Assembly: GCA_010279815.1 (NCBI GenBank)
Contig: QEOQ01000088.1
Location: 113,466 to 177,465, forward strand
Direction of reading: 5' to 3'
Length of the DNA stretch: 64,000 bases
Origin: Brachionus plicatilis
Lineage: Eukaryota; Rotifera; Eurotatoria; Ploima; Brachionidae
Of the stretch, positions 58,675-64,000 are shown piece by piece (within the stretch, counting starts at the first letter, position 1; each line of letters starts with the position of its first letter). A program made the translations under genes and the position numbers. The notes below the pieces were generated by a model, which saw only the letters and a list, made by a program, of their open reading frames with translations, was not told the origin of the DNA and searched no databases.

Positions 58675-61600
58675 TATCTAGTGTAAAAAATATTAAAATT
58701 AATTCATTTTATGTTTCAAAAAGTTTGTTTCAATTTTATTTTGTATTTTGTCTGCAAAAAAGGTCAAACCACAACTCAAAGCTTCCTGAGACTTTTTCTT
58801 ACATTATTTTCAAATATTAAAAAAAAAATTTTTAACTTAGATTAATTAATTAATTATAACGTGACATAATAAAAAAAAAGTAAAATGAATGGCTTGAAAA
58901 ACATTTTTTAAACTTTTTAAACAAAATAATTCTAAACTTGCTCAGAAAACAGGCGATAATCATCTAAAGCATAAAATAAAAACCAATTAGAAAAATAATT
59001 CGAATAAACACGAAAAAAAACAATTTGAAGTTTAAAAGCTATATAAAAATTAATTTTATGCCATTAAAAATTCAATTACTGATAAAAGATATAAAATCAA
59101 ATTAAATATATTTTTTAAAACAAGTTTTAAAATTGAAGGCAAATTGAAGTTCATGATCAAATATAAAATTTCAAACCAAAATTTTAAGTTTTATTTTTGA
59201 TATAAAAATATTTTACCAATTTTTTAACATCACTTTTGAATAAAAAATTTTAGAATTTTTTCCATTTGTCCTAAAAGCAATGAATAAATATCAATTATTC
59301 AACTGCGTCATTGTTGTAAAAAAAATATGTATAATCTTAAGAAAGAATATAAATTCGATGTCAGTTATCAAATTAAAACTGAGCTTACCGTTCCTAAATC
59401 ATATTAAAGAAGTGTAAGGTAAAAAACATCTCGTTTAATGAGTAAAATTTCTCGAATATAATTAATTTTTAAATAGAATTTTTAATAAATATAATTTCAT
59501 TAGATTTTTTTCCAGAGTTTATTTTAAGAGATGCAATTAGAAAAAAATTTTTGATTTTCAATTTTTATCTAGAATAATTATAATATTGATATTTTTTAAT
59601 TTCTTAATTAGCTTTTATTTAATGAACAATATCTGAAAATGTTATTTTCGTTTTAAATAATAATATTGCTCTAGTAAGATTAAGGAAATTTAAAAATCAC
59701 CCTCATTTTGAAATGTAAATCCAGATAAAATTTACGCAAATGTTTATAATTAATTATTAAATTATTTTTGCAAAAAATGTTTATTTTGTTCATCAAACTA
59801 AATTTAAGAGTAATAATTAATTATTTAATTTTTTTCCTTTTTATGGTACAGTAAGCATGATTGAGTGATTGTTGATTATTTAAAATATCAAAAAAATTTG
59901 GCTAGTAAAAACTAAAATCTCCCGATTATTATTAGTTCTTTTGTTCTTAATTAAATAAAAAACAAGTAATATGTAATTTTATTATACAATTTATTTTTAG
60001 AAAAAAATAAGCTTTTTCATTATTATCTAAATTCAATTTTTAATAATTAAATTAAAGAAATATGCTGTAAGTTTTCATTCAAGTTATTAAAGAAAATTTC
60101 TTTAGTAAGCAATTTTGTTTAACGAAAATTAAATAAAAAATTTTTAAATGAAAAATTTTAATTTAACTTCTCGATCTACTTAATTATTTTCATTGTTCGT
60201 TTTCTCATAATCGTAACGAGTAATTACTCAATCAAATTTTTTATTCATCTAATCTAGAAATATTTATTTTCTTATAAATATTAGCATTTTCAAATTTTTT
60301 AATATTCTTTTGGAACAAAATTTCAGACATTTCAGAATTTCAATAAAATTTTTCATTATTATTAAAAGGCAATTAAATATATTGAGTAATATTTAGATTT
60401 TCTTACTGGTTTTTATTTATTTTTCTATTAAGTGTTTATCATTTTGGAACACTGAGCTTAGAATTATTTATTATTTTCAAATAAGTTTACAATTAAAAAT
60501 GCATAATAATTTTATTTAATATTCTTTAGGAATTATCCAGTTTTTTAAAAATCAAGAGAAAGGTTAGTGTCAAAAAAGGATAAAAAAATTTGTCAAATTA
60601 TTATTATTAACGGTAAATTAATGAACAATAGATGGAAAGTCAGTCTTTTAACTTAGTTTAAATTCAGGAGTCAAGGTTTAATAAGAAAAAATAAAAAAAT
60701 TTTAAAACATGGCTTCGATGGTATTAGCTCCATATAGAATAAACCCCAATTTTGATATTGTTTTAAGAGTAGTGGTCAAGAGTTTACGGTATTATTATAA
60801 CAAAAAATCATTTGTTGGAAAAATTATAAAATTTTTTAAACTAACTAGGATGCTAATACAAGTACACAAATTAAAGAGTTAGAATCTTTACGAGCGGCTA
60901 TTTACATATAAAAAACATTTTTCTTATAAAATATCTGAATGACAGTGAGAAATCGATGTAGAAAATATTTGAAATTAAAAAAAATAAATACCAATTTTTA
61001 ATTTAAGTTTTGTTCTAAAAATTATTTTTTTCAAAATTATTTTTAATCAGCTTTAAATTATCACAATATTAAACAAAATCATCCTAATCATCTGAATTAA
61101 ATAATTTGCAAGTTTCTTAACATTTTAATCAATATTTTTTGATTAAAATAAAATTTAGGACATATATTAGAAGATAAATATGCTTTTGAAATTAAAGGAA
61201 AAATCATATTTAATATATATTCGAAGTTGTTAATAAGGTTTAAAATCAAAGTTAAATTAATTCATTCGATTTGACTGAATTTTTTTTACAATTAAAAATG
61301 ATATAAAATTGAGCATAAAAGTTTTAGAATATCAAAAATTCTAAATAGAGTTAAAAAAGCAAATTTAATTTTTAAATTAAAATTTAATAATTTAATTATT
61401 CTAAACTTCAAATATTCAAGTCATGTTTTAAGACTGTATATTCTTTTATTATATTTTTAATTATCTTTTATTTCGTCTTAGACGGTGGTTTTCTCAAAAT
61501 TTAGCATAATTATGTACAAAAATTAAAAAAAAGAGAGTTAGACTTAAATGATCATTCGATCGCTAAAACTGTATTAAAAAATCACAAATTTTGTACAAAA

Positions 61601-61785
61601 TACAATTTGAATATAATTTTTTTTTTTAAATTCACTTTTAGTGGTCCCAAAATTTTAGGCATCAAAAATTCAAAGACAAATGATTGTTCTTTTTTAAATT
61701 TATGAATGTTTTTCAAATCTAAATTAATAAATGATCGATTCAATTAAAAATATATTAGGTAAATCTGATAATTTTATACAAATAC
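58675..61785. other. AT-rich noncoding stretch with one short ORF
   Basis: No supported gene. A block at about 59150-59210 (TCAAATATAAAATTTCAAAC...) is the reverse complement of about 57402-57452, a further dispersed repeat. The short ORF is listed separately. Confidence 0.45.
60709..60882 (+). CDS. 57-codon ORF, doubtful
   Basis: ATG GCT TCG ATG start in fair context (AAAACATGG), with residues MASMVLAPYRINPNFDIVLR followed by a Lys/Phe-rich tail. The first 25 codons look less random than the surroundings; the rest does not. No match recognised and no splice partners seen. It may be chance. Confidence 0.15.
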   Translation: MASMVLAPYRINPNFDIVLRVVVKSLRYYYNKKSFVGKIIKFFKLTRMLIQVHKLKS

Positions 61786-62488
61786 CGTATTCCCTCGTTC
61801 GATATTGCAGTCTCACAACCTGAAATACAACTTTGGCGTAGGCATTAAATACCATCTCGCCAATGCTAAAAAATTGTTAACTTACACCGCTTGCGTCAAA
61901 GTTGTATTTAGAGTCTTGGCCCACGTTAAAAGAAAAGATTTTAAAATTTAATGCAGCATTAACAATAGAGTTTCTGTCATAAATAAAAAAATTTTTTGTT
62001 GAATATTTTTATTATTCAATTTAAAAAAAAATACTAGAATTTGATTCTAGACGTGGCATTTTTTTTTGAAAAAATTTAAAATTGACTTGATAAATATGAT
62101 AAATATTTTTTAAATTAAATTTTTATTAATTTTTCAAGTAATTTTAAATTTCTCAATAAATAATGCCGCGTCTAGAATCAAATTCTAGTATTTTTTTTTA
62201 AATCGAATAATAAAAATATTCATTTCTAATTTCTTTTTCGGTTTAATTTGGGATCCTGCACCAAATGGATAATTCAAAAAAAAAAATTTTATTTATGACA
62301 GAAACTCTATTGTTAATGCTGCATTAAATTAAAAATCTTAACTTTCAACGTGAGCCAGGACTCGATTCACAACTTTGACGCAAGCGGTGTTAGTTAAGAA
62401 TTTTTTAACATTGGAGAGATGGTATTTAATACCTGCGCCAAAGTTGTATTTCAGGTTGTGAGGCTGCAATATCGAACGAGGGAATACG
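61786..62488. mobile_element. 703-bp palindromic foldback element
   Basis: The whole interval is a near-palindrome. CGTATTCCCTCGTTCGATAT at 61786 pairs with its inverse ending at 62488, and pairing continues through CACCGCTTGCGTCAAAGTTG, TTAATGCAGCATTAACAATA, and ACTAGAATTTGATTCTAGAC to a short loop near 62100-62125. The left arm is about 311 bases. The right arm carries one extra block of about 50 bases (about 62224-62278, containing GGGATCCTGCACC) with no partner. It is GC-richer than the surroundings and has no ORF. A large MITE or foldback transposon; a target duplication could not be fixed. Confidence 0.85.
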
Positions 62489-62564
62489 ATAATTGAAACA
62501 TTTTCTAATTATTTAGTTTAAATTGTCTTTTAATTTTTTTATGGGCAAATAAATTCTTTCAAAA

Positions 62565-62596
62565 TTAAGAGAAATTAAGAGAAATTAAGAGAATTA
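62565..62596. repeat. Short tandem repeat AATTAAGAGA x3
   Basis: The 10-base unit AATTAAGAGA occurs three times in a row, followed by a partial unit. Confidence 0.85.
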
Positions 62597-62847
62597 TTAA
62601 CATACTATAAATAAAATTTCTTTTTTTTTTCCATGTTAAAAAGATAGGAAAAAAAAATTTGCGAATCGCTATGTTAAAGGATTTGTATATGAGGTTTGCA
62701 CTCTTCCTCCATTTTTTATTAAATTTAAAACAAATATATACTTTACAAATTGTCTTGAATTTGAAAAATTTAAGCTTTTATTAGGCGGTTAATCAGTTAC
62801 ATTTAAAAAAAACTGTGGGAAAAAATTCAAAATTAGAAAAGAAATGG

Positions 62848-63330
62848 TTTAATTTTTTGTGTTTGAATTATAAAATGTATCCAATGTTGAAATAACATTG
62901 AATAAGTGCGATGTTTCAAATATTTTTTTCAGTTTCAAATAAAAAATAATTTTAAGCACTCATATTTCTTTTTTTAATTGAATAGTAAATTCCTGAATTA
63001 TTTAGAAATTTGAAAAAAATATTGAAAATTCTTTATTTTACTTTTAAATAATTTACTTATTTATCTGTACCTCTACCAACCTTCAGAATAAAAATATGTA
63101 AAACAAAAAAATTAAAAATAAAGTTAAATAAGATATAATAATATAAAAAATAATTTAAAAAGAAAAAAAAGATAAAATATTTATTTAAGTTTTTTATTAA
63201 TATTCAATCGTTGAAAAACTTGGTCTAGTCGGATTCATAAACCATAGTTTACCTTTTATGCAAACAATTGTTCTTAAGTTTTGTGAACTATAAGTTCATC
63301 TATTTTGTTGCTCACATAAAGGTGATCAAA
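62848..63330 (-). repeat. Dispersed repeat, copy B (inverted)
   Basis: Reverse complement of copy A (56926-57380) over nearly its whole length; landmarks ATCCAATGTTGAAATAAC, TTTATCTGTACCTC and CAATCGTTGAAAAACTTGGTC. About 80-90% similar by eye. With copy A it makes an inverted pair about 5.5 kb apart. Confidence 0.8.
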
Positions 63331-63389
63331 TGTCAAATTAGGTGAAAAACTTTAATATTAGGAGAACAATTTTTAGTTTAGGTTAACTA

Positions 63390-63790
63390 ATGGTTCATAA
63401 AACCTGAGAACAAAAATTGTTCCAGTAATAGATGAACCATTGTTCACCTAACCGACTAGACCCATAAACTTCTTTTTTTTTTTCTTTAAAAACTTTTACT
63501 TTAGTGATAATTGAAGTTCGTTTGATGCAATGTATTGAATGCTCAATTTTAAATAAATACCAAACAGATCTTAGATAGTTTTTTAAACTACAAATACTTT
63601 CTTAAAGATCATCATATCACAAACTCAAAGTCAGAATTTATAAAAAAAACAAAGTTTTTCATGTTTGCAATGTTAACTTAAAATTATTTTTTCTTTGAAA
63701 CTGAAAAAAATATATGAAATATCCTACTTTTTCAATGTTATTTCAACATTGGATACATTTTGTAATTCAAATACAAAAAATTAAACCAAA
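63390..63790 (+). repeat. Dispersed repeat, copy C (partial)
   Basis: The two ends match copy A in direct orientation: GGTTCATAAAACCTGAGAAC at 63392 and TTTCAACATTGGATACATTT at about 63747. The middle differs. It includes a short internal inverted pair, TGGTTCAT/ATGAACCA. Confidence 0.6.
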
Positions 63791-64000
63791 TTAATTTAAA
63801 AAAAAAAAGTTAAAAATGAGTTCAGATCATTCTTTAAATTTAAAGATTTGGCTTAAAAGATTAAAAAAAATTCCATAAAAAAATGTATTGGTATTTTTTC
63901 AATGCAAGTTTTTCTTTTTTAAAATTTTTCCCTCAGAAATCGATTTCTTTATTGATCAAATATAAATATTCATCTTTATTCATGCTCTTATTTTTGGCCA

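Overview
This window looks like nuclear DNA from an invertebrate animal. It is strongly AT-rich, its genes are interrupted by short introns (about 48-120 bases, GT...AG), and it encodes clear animal proteins: V-ATPase subunit H, the LIM adaptor PINCH, glutamate decarboxylase, SLC9B-type Na+/H+ antiporters, ninjurin, mitoribosomal protein L41, fibrinogen-related secreted proteins and a vWA/alpha-kinase. A rotifer-like protostome would fit, but that is inference. The standard genetic code explains every gene. Most exon boundaries below were assigned by reading splice sites and checking phase; the exceptions are flagged.

Layout. 0.9-4.9 kb: a short-chain dehydrogenase and V-ATPase H, both on +, with one orphan exon-like ORF on - between them. 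5.8-6.8 kb (-): a type II membrane glycosyltransferase-like protein. 9.9-23.0 kb: two single-exon secreted proteins with a fibrinogen-like C-terminus flank a MULE transposase fragment and a tandem pair of vWA/alpha-kinase genes, the second of which has lost its active-site motifs. 24-25.8 kb: an inverted-repeat-bounded segment with decayed exons. 26.8-31.1 kb (-): MRPL41 and PINCH, separated by foldback elements. 34.3-40.3 kb (-): a ten-exon glutamate decarboxylase whose large first intron holds a small SAP-domain ORF and a pogo-like MITE. 40.8-46.4 kb: two SLC9B antiporter genes head to head, sharing a 270-base promoter region. 52.4-54.0 kb: a ninjurin gene with two alternative N-terminal parts and two alternative C-terminal exons. 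The rest, especially 46.4-52.4 and 55-64 kb, is AT-rich noncoding DNA with foldback/MITE elements and LINE tails.

Most host genes are unrelated housekeeping or signalling genes and do not form an operon. The most interesting points are: (1) the ninjurin gene with duplicated terminal exons and alternative starts; (2) the inverted SLC9B pair, where a tract of about 465 bases in exon 2 is nearly identical while the rest has diverged, which suggests gene conversion, and where both copies carry Asp-Asn instead of the usual Asp-Asp ion-binding pair; (3) the active/degenerate alpha-kinase pair; (4) the variety of palindromic elements, several with visible target-site duplications.
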